Source: Anarhynchus alexandrinus
Lineage: Eukaryota; Chordata; Aves; Charadriiformes; Charadriidae
DNA: 64,000 nucleotides
Direction: 5' to 3'
NCBI GenBank assembly: GCA_008711295.1
Contig: VUYV01000045.1
Coordinates: 1,688,842-1,752,841 of the forward strand
The translations under genes and the position numbers were made by a program. The notes below the pieces were generated by a model. That model was not told the DNA's origin and searched no databases. It worked only from the letters and a program-made list of their open reading frames with translations. Each line of letters begins with the position of its first letter. The stretch's first letter is position 1. Of the stretch, positions 24,201 through 38,440 are shown piece by piece.

Positions 24201-26722
24201 GAGTGCCACCAGCATATGAGCGGCAAGCTGGGGGAAAATTTTCCCAGAAACTTCTTTACACTGTCCTCCTTTCATGAAAGAGGCTGGATGCCACTTCTGA
24301 CAGCAGGGGCGGAGGTGCTGGCAGACCAAGACGCAACCTAGATGAAGTATTTGGTCATTGTAGTGCCTCCTTTCTTTCTTCTCCCAATTCCTTTTTTTTC
24401 TTAGTTCTTGTTTGTTGCAGTGGGAAATCACCAAGAGCAAGATGGGAGAAGAACATGAGATATACTGTCTCAAAGTCTTTTTAATAAAGTGGCTGTTCTG
24501 GTCAGACAGTGGCCACAGGTTGGGTGTGTGTCATCTGGGCACAATTTCCCAATCAGACACCCATGTCATTTGTCTGCATAATTTTAACATACAGCCCATT
24601 TTGAGCAAAGTAAAATGATTAAGATGTTGCAGTCTGCCCTCAGAAAAAATACACAGCTGTGCACGGCATTATGCTTGGGATGAAGTCAAATGCTTCTCAC
24701 TGCCTTGTCCCAAAAATCAGTCTGATATTTTAACACCGTTTTAGCAGCTTCCTTAGCTATTGCCATGCAGCACCGTACATTTACATTCGGCATAGCTCTT
24801 GCTAACTCCTGTCAGCTCAGGACCTGGCCCTTTCCATTTGCACTGAACTTGACAGCAGAGTCTCAGAGGTGGATATGACAGATTTAGGCACTGAATTCGG
24901 CTCTGCTCCACACCTGGTTTTGTTTCCTTGTCTGAACTGCTGAGGAATGTGTTAGGACGTAACAGCTCTCATGATAAATGAGTGGCTCGGTGACTTTAGA
25001 GTTTCATGACTATTGTGATGCTTCGATTTTATTCTGATGCTCTGCACCATTCCGTAGCTGGAAGACTCACAGTGGAAATGAGGATTTCATTGAAAGATGG
25101 AAACAACGACAGAAGATATTTTGCTGAACTTGCTTTCAACTGGAAAAAAATGTACAATCTATTATTGTAAATGTCTGATTAAATATGTCTGCATTTTCAA
25201 GATAAGGGTTTTCCTTAACATTTTTTCTCATTTTCAGGACGTGCCACTGTGGTGAAATCAGTACTCCAGCACGACAGGCCATGTCGGTGGTTTAAATTTA
25301 TCTCAGCTATACAGTAGGAAAGCATAAGTGTATGCACCAATTCAGACTCTAGTGAGAATATGACTATCCTTGAATGTCAACAGGTTCTTATTCCAATTCA
25401 GTTATTTTGTTCCTGTGCAAGCATAAGAATAATAATGTAAGAGAAGCAGGGTTTGTAAAAAGAGTTGTTTTATTAGGTCTGCTGATACAACTGAAAAACA
25501 TTATTAGGTTTTCAAGTATGCAAATCTTCAACATTTAATTGTCAATGTTTAAAACAGAAGCAACACATTTATTTTTTGCTTGAGTGCATTTGTACCTCTG
25601 ATACTCCTGAGAAGCAGATTTTTGATCATTTAGATACATGATTTACAGGGAAAACTTCGAGAAGCAGGAGCTGCAAGACTGATGTAAAATCAGAAGTCTG
25701 ACCCTTTCAGTATAAAAACTGGCATGTTGTCAGTTTTAGCTCTTGGAAAGGATAATAAGGTCTTTTCTTCCTCTCAATCTGAAATAAACACACACTGAAA
25801 CCTCAGTGGGTTACAAAAGAGAGCTACTGTCTGCTGACCAGCTCTACTGCTAACATGTATAACTTGTGAATAAAAACTAGCTATGTGCACAGGGTTTGTC
25901 ATCCTCAGATGATTCTAGGTTAAAAAAGTGTTCATTTGTCACAAATACTGTCAATCCCCGCTCATCCAATGACAATGCTTTTCAAAAAAAATAATCCGCT
26001 TTTAAAAAATTGTTTAAAAGTCTCTATTTATAAAAAAAGACTGAAGACATATGCCATGCAGATGAATTAAATTAGGGGACAATATTAGATACAAATCTTC
26101 TTTCTCAAACGTACCTTTATTCTGAAGCATAAGCCAACATGTAAGAAAACTCCAGATGTTAGCCAACAAGCACACCAAAGTATCACCATAGGAAAACCTC
26201 AGTGGTAAAATGGTGGTATATAGAGAATACCACTTCCAGTAAGCTAAAAGACACTGTAAAAATAATTTTAGTAAGCTTTTAATGTAAACATAAGGCGTTT
26301 TTATTAATAGACAGAATATTGATGAATTATACTTAAGCATGAATATTAGAAAACGAATCCACGAACGTTCCCTTCTCACGCAGGAGCACCATTCCACTTG
26401 CTGTTATTACATAGTCAACATAGCTTTTGCATGCTTATACTTTGGTATTGTGTTTTTCAGTACAGTAGCCTAAGGACCATAGAACTCTGTGGGGGAAAAA
26501 AATCTATGAAACATTTTGTACCCTATTGTTTATTGCTTGGAATTTGCAGACAGTGGGAGCGAGGATGAATATAGAGAATAGTTGGCATTCAGGGAGCCAC
26601 CTGCCTATTGATGGAGTTAAAATCAATATTTTTAAAAAATGTTTGCAATTATTATGACAGAAGTATAGTTTTGTAAAACAGTAATAGTTTTAACTACTAG
26701 TATTATTATTATTGTCTGTCCC
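21211..26722. other. Unique non-coding DNA
   Basis: No gene or recognised transposon lies in these 5.5 kb. A 140-codon plus frame at 23349-23771 crosses a G-rich and (TTTTG)n low-complexity patch (about 23425-23466) and has no recognisable domain. Other frames are shorter and overlap on opposite strands. A GC-moderate patch lies at about 23790-24110. I support nothing as coding. Confidence 0.55.
23425..23466. repeat. G-rich run followed by (TTTTG)n
   Basis: A G-rich segment (gtgggagggtggagggg) directly precedes three copies of TTTTG. The G runs (ggg, ggg, gggggg) could form a G-quadruplex on the plus strand, but the fourth run is poorly placed. Otherwise it is simple sequence. Confidence 0.6.
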
Positions 26723-27213
26723 CCAGCACAAGAAAGATGTGGACCTGTTGGAGCAGGTCCAGAGGAGAGCCACAGAAATGATCAGAGGGCTGGAACACCT
26801 CTCCTAATGAACACAGGCTAAGAGAGTTTGGGTTGTTCAGCCTGGAGAAGAGAAGGCTTTGGGGACATCTTATTGTGGCCTCTCAGTACATAAAAGGAGC
26901 TTATAAGAGAGATAGAGAGAGACTTTTCACCTAGGCCTGTAGATAAGACAAGGGGCAATGGTTTTAAACTAAAAGGGTAGATTTAGATTAGATACAAGGA
27001 AGACATTTTTTATGATGAGGGTGGTGGGGCACTGGAACAGGTTGCTCAGGGAAGTTGTTGAAGCCCCATCCCTGGCAGCGTTCAAGGCCAGGTTGGATGG
27101 GGCTTTGAGCAACTTGGTCTAGTGGGAGATGTCCCTGCCCCTGGCAGGGGGGGTGGAACTAGATGATCTTTAAAGGTCCCTTCTGACCTAAACCATTCTA
27201 TGGTTCTGTGACT
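26723..27213 (+). mobile_element. CR1 3' fragment (group B), plus strand
   Basis: About 490 bases start inside ORF2 at 'ggacctgttggagcaggtcc' and end at the octamer tail 'attctatggttctgtg'. Recognisable landmarks are the [20 protein letters not shown] part, the [14 protein letters not shown] part and the 3' UTR 'ggtggaactagatgatc'. A stop in the HLS segment ('cacctctcctaatgaac') and other small changes break the frame, so it is more decayed than the copy at 37979. Upstream is a short ATT tandem (about 26701-26713). It is 5'-truncated and inactive. Confidence 0.94.
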
Positions 27214-30200
27214 CCCCAATAGGCAGTTGCTGAAGCAGCAATAGTACCATGGGTTAACTACCACCTTATGGAAAACCAGTAAAACAAATATCCTAATCTG
27301 TTTACCTTCTGGAAGTGATTTCTTGGAATTTGTAACTACATAAACACATGCTGAGGTTCACCTCAACCCTTCTGAGCTTTAGAATTTCAACGCTCTCCCC
27401 TCAAACACTGTAAAATGTTAACAGCAAGCAGCCAGCACATGATTAGTTTAGCTCTCATGTACTGACTGAAGAAAGTAGCCAGGTGAGAGCAGTTATACAT
27501 TACTTAAACATAATTGCAGTTTTTCACTTCAGATCTTCAGTCAGTCTGGGTAAAAATAGTTGCTGAATATTCGAGATCGAACATATGCTTTCAAAGCACT
27601 ATCTCATATTAATTAGGTTCTTGTGGATACAATTTGAACTGTGACATTACTGTCAGCTAAATTCCACTTGGGGGACAAAATGTCCTACAAAATAGTGCTT
27701 CGAGGCATTCTGTCCCTTACAGTTTGTACAGAATTATTTTGTGGAGAGCTTTCACACTGGAATTCTTCAATAAGTTTTCTCTGAATATCCTCTTAGAATC
27801 AGCCAGTAGTCTCTTGCAAATAACCATGCTTACTTGAGACGTGAAACTCTTACCTCCCCACTCTTTTTCTTTAGAACATCACCTAGACAACCTGGTAGTG
27901 CCTTTGTGAGACGCTGACATATGCGTATGTTTGAGAGTATCGCATTTCAAACTCCTGCCTAATATTACTGTACTTTCTTCTCAAGTCTTTCAGCTTTTAA
28001 GATTTCCTCCAGCTTCCTTTGAAGTGTATTTGAAAGGCACTATACTGTACTTATTTACATAATAATATTGTAGAATGATACTTGCATTGTATTGCACTCA
28101 GTGTCTACTACTGCAGTGACCCGTGTGCTTTCATTAAGGTTGCATAATGGTAGCCTTTAGACTTCAAATAGATGAGTCTTGAAAGTATCATGATGGGACA
28201 TAGTTGATAAATGCTAACTGATCTCCTAATAAAGTGGTTTTATGAGGTGGAAGAAAACCTTCTGGAAAACTGAAGACTCTTCAAATGCGGTTTCATGGAA
28301 GAATATGAGCACTTTATCACCTTAAGAGGTAATTGTGCAGCTTACTTTATAACGGGTATTTCCAAAGCCAATGATGAGAATATTCACAGATGTTTTCTAC
28401 ACGCTGCATAATAAATAGACACATTGCCAGTGATTAAGTGGCTTCTTTCCATTTTGTAAGTTGTTGACATGAAGGAACAAAGCTCTTTGCTGCAAGCTAA
28501 GAAAAGCATCGGCAGAGTTTTATTCCTTGTCATCTTGCTGAGAGAAGAACAGTTGCTATTCTACTTTGTAAGATTTGCAAGACACAACCACTTTCCCCAA
28601 ACAGGTTGGTTTTGTATAAAGCCATCATTCATAAATGAATGTTATCTAGAGATGTGTAATCTGTCTAATCAGCATTTCTGGTTGTTTTTTTTTCCTTTCC
28701 TAGAGCAAAATAAACAAAACCCTAGTTCTCTGATTCAGAATCTAGTGAGTGCATGAAACACTGAAATACTTTCAGCAATTGCTCCAGCTTCTAGGATTAT
28801 TGTCACTGGTCTGGCCAAAACTCTCAGAAATAGGGAAACAATGGATTGAAACTGAGCTTAGTGTGACATCTAACACTATGTTCTTAGGACTGTGCACTCT
28901 GCGGGGCATTTTACAGCCTTCCTGCTGAACAGTTAATTACACTTCTTAGGAAATTGAGCCCACGGTGAACTACACTTGATCCTCAGCAGTAAGATTTCAG
29001 AGTGTGCTTGGAATAAAACCTGCTATCAGTGAAGTCAGTGGCAACACAGAGGATAGCCAGTGGTGTTGAGAGGTGCTCCCGCCTACCTATGTCCATGGGA
29101 ATGTGTCAGCACTTTCCCTATACAACCACCCTAGCCACAGGAACTTGCAGGGTAGTTTCTTCACTTTATGCAGCCCTCATTGGAGACACCTGGGATGCTT
29201 GCAGGGTTTACTTGCTTGCAGGGTTGCACAGCAGCCACACTACAGCTTCTTAGTACAGCAATGATGAACAGGAGTGGCTGCATCTTCTTCGCTCGTGGAC
29301 ACCTGAATAACTTTTAATTTGGTCCAAGTTATTGCTTTTTGTAAAACTACCAGAGGGGAAAGTAATAAGTGATTTATTGTTAACTGCCATATGGATCTAA
29401 CTAAAGCTCTGACCTGCAGCATTTTTCCAGCTGGTTAATGTTCTTTCATCATTGTTAGATGAGCTTCTGTTATTAACAAACTGACTCCCATATGAAGGAA
29501 GCATACCAGAAGTTACTACTTAAATCACAACATTTTTTTCTCATGAGTTCTGTAAAGTTCAGATTGATGGTCCACAATGGGAAAATGTTTTATGGGTTCC
29601 GCATTGCTTGTAATAAAAGACACGATGGTTACTAATATTTTGTTGATTAAGAAACAAGAGAGACCAAATTATAATGACCGATGAATCAGTTTCCATCAAA
29701 GGACGATATTTCTATAAGCAGCTTAGAGTCGGAGAAGTCTGTATTTCGAAGTCAATACGGTCTAGGATGCATGCATCTTAAATTTCTCTACAGTCATTTT
29801 CCTTTTGCTTATTTGAATTAATGCACTCAAAGTTGTTCTCCAGAGATCTGGTAGCTTTCCTCAGAAACTGTATTGTATACCAACATGCCTTTAGCGTTCA
29901 CCTTGGTCGTTTGCTTTAGCTGCCAAACATTGTCACAGTCGAAAGTGGGTTTCTCAGCTATACTCTGGAGTTGCTCAGGTTGCAGACTCCAGCCACGAGT
30001 TCACAGTGTGCCTTTGCAGGCCACAATAAGTAGCCTTTTAGGTCCTCAAATCTTCTTTTAGTGAAAATATTTATGCACCTCAAGGAAGGAATCGCAATTC
30101 ACTGCCCTTAGCAGAGTGAGAGCTCTCTACTGTGAGATGCATTTTCCCTGGCTTTCAGAACTACACTGCTATTTTTTTGCCTTCCCTCCAAATTTTACAA

Positions 30201-33200
30201 GTCCTTTTATAGTGACAACAGTAGGGTTGTACTCAGTATTCCAGTCTCAGCATTGCTCTATGTTGACATAAAAATCACGTCAGTGCTCACCTATTTAGAC
30301 ATCCTAGGATCACATTAACGTTATTATTACAGACTGCACTGACTGCTCATATTAAGCTGCTAGTATTTCCAAGGCCTAATTATTTTTCAGAGGCAGGATA
30401 TTCTACATCTGAGTCTCTAAAAGCAGATTATGACCTGTTTCTATTAAGGGTACCCTCTAGATGAAGGTCCGGGGCTAAGATAGGGAATTTCTGAGGTGTT
30501 ACAGAGGCCCTCAAATTATGATTACACTGGGATGCAATATCGTATCTCTTACAAGCTAACTTAATCTAGAAAAGCTTATAGCAACACTTTTTTTTCAGTT
30601 CCCCTTAAATCTTTCTGCATCCCTTTTGTCCCTACATGTGTAATATATATAATTTGACAGTCAGCATTTCCATTTACAATTGACAATTAAAATACCTGTT
30701 CTGTACTGCTGTTTAATAAAGGGCCATTTCAATCACTCCGATTAGTCACATTTTGTTCATTCTTTTTTTACTCTGAAAGGTCTTTCATCTGTTTTCATGT
30801 TTAAGAATTGCTAAAAGAAAAGTTTTAAAAGTTATTTCAGTATGCTACACTACAGAGTGATATTGCAAATAAAGACATATAATAAACAAGGGAATATGGC
30901 GGCTAGTATTTGCCTGTGTCTGTAAACTGGACAAATGATCTGTTGTGGAATTTGCCTGTGTCTATATGGCTTAAGTTGACTTTGTGTTAACTTTCCAGAT
31001 AAACATTTGTCAGCAAAATCACTGACTTCCCAATTAGTGACTATGAAGGAAATATTACAGAGTATTAAATGAAAGCAAGCTCTGAGATTTTAACATGTTA
31101 GGTTTATCTTTGAACAAGCCAAGTAATGAAAATATACTTTATGACCCTAATTATTAACATAATAATTTAATCAGCACAGCTTAGATGATGAATATCAAGC
31201 GATCAAAAGAGATTCTTTGGGAATGACCTACTGAAAAGAATTTAGAATATAATTTTGTCTGAAACAGTTTTTTCATTAGACTTCAGAGAAGGTATCGAAT
31301 TTGGGGAATACCTTACCTACCTAGACTTCTGAAAACGTTTTGGCCTTTCGGATCTATCAAATAAGTGTTAACTTAGTTCAGTAGCTTAGCTTGAGAGGCG
31401 TTATTTTTGTTCTGTGGTTCTGTCTTTGTGTGTGTTAGTGGTTTAATCAAGCTTTACATATAGAGATCAGCTGTGATGATCCTACATTTACATACTGCCT
31501 CTTGGCCCAAGATCCATAAGTGATTTACATATTATGTTCTATGGCTGTCCTGCAAGCACAGCTTCCAGTAAAGTTCCTAAACAAAATAGCCAATGAATCA
31601 GACTCCAAACTGTCCCAAGCTCTCTTCATTAATCAGAGAAATACCTCAAGCACAACCTATCCACCCACACAACTTACTGATAGTACACAATGGATATACT
31701 ATGCCTGTGAAAACTTAAGACATTATCCATGCAAATGAGAATGCTGTACTTTGAAATGTTGGGCTGGACACTGGAAACAGCACTTCCTTCTTTCCTGCAA
31801 AAAATTCCCAGGGCTTCTGTAGCCAAAAGTGATTATGGCCTCATTTTAATAGCCATACCGAGAGCGCAAATCTCCCCCCTAACAAGCAAATCCGCTTGGC
31901 ATGAATAGAGATTCATACAGTGCTATTGCACACTTTTGAACAGCCTTGCTCTTCTACCCCAGTAACTGAGCAGCAGAGGTGGAAGCTCACCACTGCCTTC
32001 TGCTGAGCAGTCCGTGCTGCAATGTTCCACTGGTGTCTGCAGAAAGCTTTCATCAGCAGATGTGCAACACGTGTTTATTATATTCTGCAAAATTCAGCTT
32101 ATAATTTGAAGCAGGCTCTTTACCTCAGAGTCACATAAAGCCAAAAAGGAGAAGTTTGGAATCATAAAACTTGAAACCTTAATAAAACCAGGATTGCCAT
32201 GCTTTGGAAAGAACACTTCTCTCATATGATCAGCTCTCTAGACATATGTTCGAGCCTTGCTTATTTTCTTTAAAGAAAACCATTGATTTGCTGAGAGAGA
32301 AAGGGATTAATTGTAGTCATTTCAGGGACAGAATTGCAGAAAAACTCAAATATAATGTTAGTCGGAATCCTAGTGTGTTCTTCCACAATAGGATATTTCA
32401 TCACCACTAGGAAGTTTTGCTAAATTTTATTATTATGAACTGACCTTCTCCTGGGTATGTTCATTTTTAATGGTTTAAGACAAGACAACTTATAGTGCCA
32501 GAAAGCGAGTGCTTGTTGAAAGTTCATATGAAAGTAGATAGAGCAATTATAGCCACTTGTGATTCAGAGCCCCTCTGCTCCTTCTTTTGGGGCACTCATG
32601 CATAAGTGATGATGTAGAATTACTCCTAATAATTATTTCCTAACCCAAGTGATATATTCAGATTTTTGTGTTAATTAAATTCATATAACAAGCCTTACTG
32701 ATTCTACTGATGCTGAAGACTTGAAGAGAAAACATTTCACAAAATATGAGAGTTCATTCGTCTTCCCAGTAATGTAAACTCTGATTAACATGTATATGCA
32801 ATTTCCTTCTGCCTGCAGAGATGCCTGTACGATGTATTGCAGAAAGACTCCTAGAAACTGGGCTTACACATGTAAATTGCATCAGGGTGCTCTTTACATC
32901 CGATGCCTGGTAATTCCACTTCTCCTCTACCAGCCTTAAGCACAGACTCACTGTTGGACAGGTTAGTCCATTGCATCTTTAGGATTTCTCCTTTCATCCT
33001 GACAAAGAAACCCAGACCACTCACATGGAAAAGTCAAAAGTCTAACAAAAAAAATCCACAGTGGTTTAAGAACCTCACATTCATCCCCACTTTCAGGACA
33101 AAAGAGGTTTCATACCATTTACCCAAGACCTTTAATAGACCCCTGAGCCCCTTCCCATCTTCCAGACCATGGCCCTACGGTGATCAGTGTTTCAGTAAAT

Positions 33201-36200
33201 CACTCTGCCCTGTCCAGCCTTCAGCACTAGTTTTTTAATTTTGCCACAGCTCCCTGTCTCCTGAACAAGCTCCACCATAAGGGACACCTTGTAGAAGCAG
33301 TGAAGTAGACACAGATAGAGCTGATCCCTGAAAGGTCACCCTACACTGTGTAGCATCCATACAGTGTAGCATCCATACAGTGAATCAACTACAGCTGGCT
33401 ACTATTGTTCTCCTCTGTCCCCTCTCATTTTCTTCATTTTCTCTTTCCAGTTCTCTCTGATTTTTGTTGACCTGTTTGTAATGTTACCAGGAACTCCTTC
33501 TTATATCAGCTCGACAAGGCCTCATTCCTCTCTCTACAGTCTCCCCATTTCTCAGCCTTTCTTAGGCATAGGAGGACACCATCTGAATCCATGTCAGACT
33601 TACACAGGCAAAATGTTTCCAAGTAGCCATAATGGATAAAGGAAGTTCATCTGTCTCTCATAGTAGTGAAAAACATCCCAAATTACCTGATACAGCTAAC
33701 ATTAAAACATTTGTACTTCCATAGGTTTCAAAATTAGGTTTTGGTGGCTATGTTTAACATTGCCACCATTGTAAAGGAGCAGCCTCCAGACTGGTTGCGA
33801 GCAGTCCCCGCTGCCTCTTCTGGCAGCACCTTTCCCATGGCACCAAAATGCCTTACAACAGGTTTCGACTAATTCACTGCTTGCACGGGGTATTTGGGCA
33901 CCTCAATACCTATGTGCTGCTTGCTCTGTCTCTTCCAGGTCCTCCCACTTTGGTGTTCACAGCTGATAGATCTGTTTTTGAGAGTGCTCCTTTAAGGAGT
34001 ATCAAAAAGTAAAATTAAAAAGTTTAACTTAAATATAATTGATGATGTTACCCTTGAATTTTGTCTCCTTTGTTCACCTAAATTACCAATTGTTTCAGTA
34101 CACAGTGCAAGATCAGACCTTAAAGTTGCCACCTCTTTTTTCATTTGTTTCACTTATTCTTTCTTAAAGAAACGTAGAGCAATACATGGAAACATATGTC
34201 AGAAAAATAGTCTTTAGGCAAGTTGCATTGCTGAAATAGCTTTACTAAGAACTTAGCAGAGATTCTTAGCACACAGCACTACCAGATTAGTTTGGGAATA
34301 ATAGAGTGAAACAAAGCAAAATTTTAGAGGAATGAAGGAAACTGCAAAAGTGATAAAGAAGAAATATGTCTGAAGTTACTGTTTATGTAGCAAAAAATGT
34401 ACCAAAAAATTATGAGAATATACTATTTATAAAGAAATCTTAGTATCAGAATAGCAGGAACAATTTTTTTTTAAGAAAGAGGTCTCTGATTTTGTAGAAA
34501 TCATCAGCAACAACAACAAAAATCAGCACTTGAGATTCTGTGACACGTATCAGATTTCTGTGAAGCTGGAGAAGTGTGTTTTGCTGGATTTTTCACATAT
34601 TCTATCTTCTAAAAAAATTTCTTCAATTTCATCACAGCCTATTCCCAGCTCAGACAGAACCTCTGGATTTAAACCTGTGAGGTGTCTGGCACACCACATG
34701 GAAATAATCCCTGTTAGCCAAACTTTTACTTACATTTACTCCCTTAAAATGTAGCTAGCTGTATTTTTGAAAATGGGAATGGAAGTTGGACAAGGAAGTG
34801 AAATATGGGTGTGTTTCCATAGCAACCGCAGCTAGAGACCCTGCACCTCCCCAGCTACCTCTTCACCCAGAAAGACAGCAACCCATTGCAGCTTGATTCA
34901 CACAGACAGTTGTGATGTGCGGATAAGCCCCAAGCGGTGGGGTCCATGGGGTGTATTTGTGCCCTGCGAATTCACATGCACTTGCTGGCAGGGCTGAAGT
35001 GAGGGAAGTTCCTTCCTCCCGGGAGGTTTTACATGGCAAGACATCGCATCCTCCAGGGATGGCTCCATCACTCGCGTGGGGTGCCAGCAGTGTCAAGCTC
35101 AGGTGAGGCTAGGGGGCCTCCAGCCAGCTGAGAAAAGAAATACCATAATCCAGATAAGAAATAGGTCTTGAGAAATAAAAGCCAACTGGTTATAACCGCA
35201 AAGCTAACATATGAGGCTTAAAGTTTAACGTAGAGCATAGACAATGTGTATTCTTGCTCATCTTGCCCTCCTTATTTTAAAAATCCTATTGGATCTATCA
35301 CAAATCCAGGCTTTCTTTCTCAAGATTACTGTCACAAAAAGCCGGGCATTAATAGTGTAGCATACACTGGTATGTTGATAAGTAAATGCATTTCTCCAAG
35401 AAGAAAAAGGCAAGGGTTCAGATTAGTTTTGTATACTCAACAAGGAAAGAGTTTGGCCTATTATACAGAGTATCAAAGAAAGAAAAATCTCATTTTCCCC
35501 ATAAATGTAAATATTTAAAGTGTGACAAAGTTTCTGAAAAGTGATAACATCCTTTCTTAGACCAGCTGTTATTGTTGAAAAAAAAAGAGAAGCTGTCAAA
35601 AACACAAGCTCTATTTCAAAACTGAACCAGAAGCAGAAACCTTCAAATACGAATGCTAGTAAAGAATAAATGTTCCGTATTTAGCATGATAATTTTAATT
35701 AATCAGACAATCTAACACAAAACATGGCTTGTATTTTTGGAGTAGAAGAGGGTGCTGGGAAGGGAGAGATGATAAAGTCACTAGTTCTAATGGAAAATAG
35801 AGAAACAGACAATTATTATCTAGTTCATCTGTAATGACTCAGCTTTTTCTTCCTTTTCTTGTTTTAGTCTTTTGACTTCACAATATAACATGAGAGTTCA
35901 GTGAGTTTTCTGGGAACTTGCTCACGGGCAGAAGATAATAAAATGTCTTTTTTAATTCCTTTCTTATTTTACAGCTAATTGCATTTTAGTTCTACTCACG
36001 AACAATTTTTTTCAAAAAAAAATTAAATGCAAAACATTTTTTTGTCCAGCTTCTGTGTGGCTAATACAGTTTTTAAAACATCATGCTGCATGAAATGTTA
36101 TTATTTCTCCTACAGATTCGAACACTGTTTTACAAAAAAATTTGTTCAAAAGGACTGCTTATGTAAAAGCTCTGAAAAAAAAATCTCATTGAGACAAATA

Positions 36201-37978
36201 TCCTTCAAGCCATGTGAGGAATTAGTACTGTTTTGATTTGGAGGCAAAACAGCAAAACCTGTGGAGGCCAATGTTGTTTTAACTTCAGATCCTGAGATTG
36301 CATAATAATTAAATAGTTTAATAATATTTTTATTACATACAGCTACCTAAATGCAGGACAAAGAGGTTTAACCAAACAAAATTTAAAGTAGAAGCATCAG
36401 TTTAAACAACGCCTAAACCAGTGTCCGTTAAAAAGAAGAACTATATTGCTTCATTTCTATGCACTTCAAACTGAATGCATCTGTTTTTTTTCTGGAAATG
36501 ACCAAATTCAGATCCATTACAGGTGCCCTCAGGCACACACAGACAAATCGTCCTGTGGTAAACAAGGGTCTGAAATTACAGCATGGCTACTACAGCTTAA
36601 CTGCCCATGTGCATGCAGTGGCATGGTGGTGAAGGCGAGTTAGCTCTCCTCTCGGACGCAGCTGGTTAGCAGAAGCCACGAGCATGAACACAAGCAGTTA
36701 CTCATCACAGTCGATAACGTCGTGCACTGGCACCCTCACTTACTTCTTTAAGCCTCTTCCCAGAAACTCACTGATCCCATATGGCACGAAGGCCTTAATC
36801 ACCCCCTGGTAACGTGTACTGGCTTTCACTATCAAATAATGGAAAAGCCACAAAAAATTCTTCTAAACAAGTTGTCCTACGCACCTCAGTCCTGAATGCT
36901 GAATACAAAACTGGGTATTCTTGTGCATCTGTATCTCACCTGTAGTCAGAGTGACAATACAATTTTATTCTCCTGCATGACTTTCACTGCCTTTTGGAAA
37001 AATCTGTGTGAAGAGGAGGACTCCTGTAGATATACCACGGGGTAGCATAGATACAGGCATGTCACAGTTCTGCCGAGCACTCCTCGGACAGTGTAGAGAG
37101 AAAGAAAGGCTGTGGCCAAACAAGAGGCCTAGTTGGTGCCTTCTTACAAACTGATTTAATTTACCTTGCACTGCAGCAGGCTAGACGTGGGTGTATAAGA
37201 AAATGCACACCCAAAATACACCTTGGGCATGGAGGAAGGCGGTGGCAGGGGCTGAGTTCAAGGTTCAAACTAGGAATCGAATCCACACGCTTTCCTTCCC
37301 CTTCTCAAATTTAGTCAAGGGAGAAGGATATATTTTCAGATGAAAAAGAGCAGGCAAGTTAATAAGGCTGATGACAGCTCTACAGGAAAGTGTCCCGAGT
37401 GTCAGAGATCATAGAGGAAAGTACTCTGTGCTGAGAAAAGGCCAGAGACACAGTCAACAGGGTAAGCAATGGAGAAAACACACATCAGAGAAGATTTGAC
37501 AAGTGACATTGTTATCAACATACAAACAGCAGGTCTGCTCACCAGCTCAGCACAAAAATTTCAGTAAAGTAATGAAATTTTTACAAAGCTTCAGAGAGAC
37601 AGGTGAGACAGGCCACTATTACACTGTCTGTAGTGCATACCAACATCTCTGAGACATTGAAAACAGTGAATTATAGGGACACCTACTCCAGAAGCTCTCA
37701 AAGCAGGCTTGTAATTCATAGTCTAAGGCAGCTGGAAGGTCTTTCTAGCTATTATCTGAATGCAATGGAACACTGAATATATTAATTCATAGTTATTTTC
37801 CCTCCATATCCTAATCTATCTCACACATGTCTAAATAACATGACTGATTCATGCATTATTTATCTGGTGCCCAGCACTATGCCTCTCAAGGAATGCAAAC
37901 TTGGATCTAAAAGGTGTCGAGATATATTTCGTAGGATATTATTTGGATTATTCATTAGCATCAAAGAGCCTTCCATGT
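27214..37978. other. Unique non-coding DNA
   Basis: These 10.8 kb hold no supportable gene. Small items are a spaced direct repeat (30908-30924 and 30950-30966), a 16-bp tandem duplication at 33346-33377, and a modestly GC-rich patch at about 34800-35110 containing a 10-bp palindrome (ctcccgggag). The longest frame is 111 codons (32903-33238, +), with no recognisable motif. No CR1 trace was seen by eye between 27.2 and 37.9 kb. Confidence 0.55.
33346..33382. repeat. 16-bp tandem duplication
   Basis: Copy 1 at 33346-33361 (ctgtgtagcatccata) and copy 2 at 33362-33377 (cagtgtagcatccata) differ at one base. A five-base partial third copy (cagtg) follows. It is a short replication-slippage duplication and could be length-polymorphic. 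Confidence 0.9.
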
Positions 37979-38440
37979 TCCCAGAGGAGAGCCACAAGGA
38001 TGATCCGAGGGCTGGAGCACCTCTCCTATGAGGACAGGCTGAAAGAGTTGGGGCTGTTCAGCCTGGAGAAGAGATTGCTCCGGGGAGATCTTATTGCGGC
38101 CTTCCAGTACCTAAAGGGGGCCTACAGGAGAGCTGGGGAAAGACTTTTTACTGGGGCATGTAGTGATAGGATGAGGAGGAATGGCTTTAAACTGGAAGAG
38201 GACAGGTTTAGATTAAACATTAGGAAGAAATTTTTCACTTTGAGGGTGGTGAGGCACTGGAACAGGTTCCCAGAGAAGTTGTTGAGGCCCCATCCCTGGA
38301 GGTGTTCAAGGCCAGGCTGGATGTGGCCTTGGGCAACCTGGTCTAGTGGGAGGTGTCCCTGCCTATGGCAGGGGGGTTGGAACTAGATGATCTTCAAGGT
38401 CCTTTCCAACCTAAACCATTCTGTGATTCTATGATTCTAT
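37979..38440 (+). mobile_element. CR1 3' fragment (group B) with RT C-terminus
   Basis: About 460 bases of CR1 on the plus strand. The plus frame 37901-38386 runs in from unique DNA and enters CR1 at about 37980. It then reads [53 protein letters not shown] and [16 protein letters not shown], part of the C-terminal region of ORF2 reverse transcriptase. After that segment a frameshift makes the rest nonsense. The 3' UTR is intact to three octamer copies (ttctgtgattctatgattct and on). The catalytic RT and endonuclease parts are missing, so it is inactive. Confidence 0.96.

Noticed and set aside
37901..38386. 161-codon frame as a host gene
   Set aside because: From about residue 28 it is CR1 ORF2 C-terminus, and it is frameshifted at its end. 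It is a transposon remnant.
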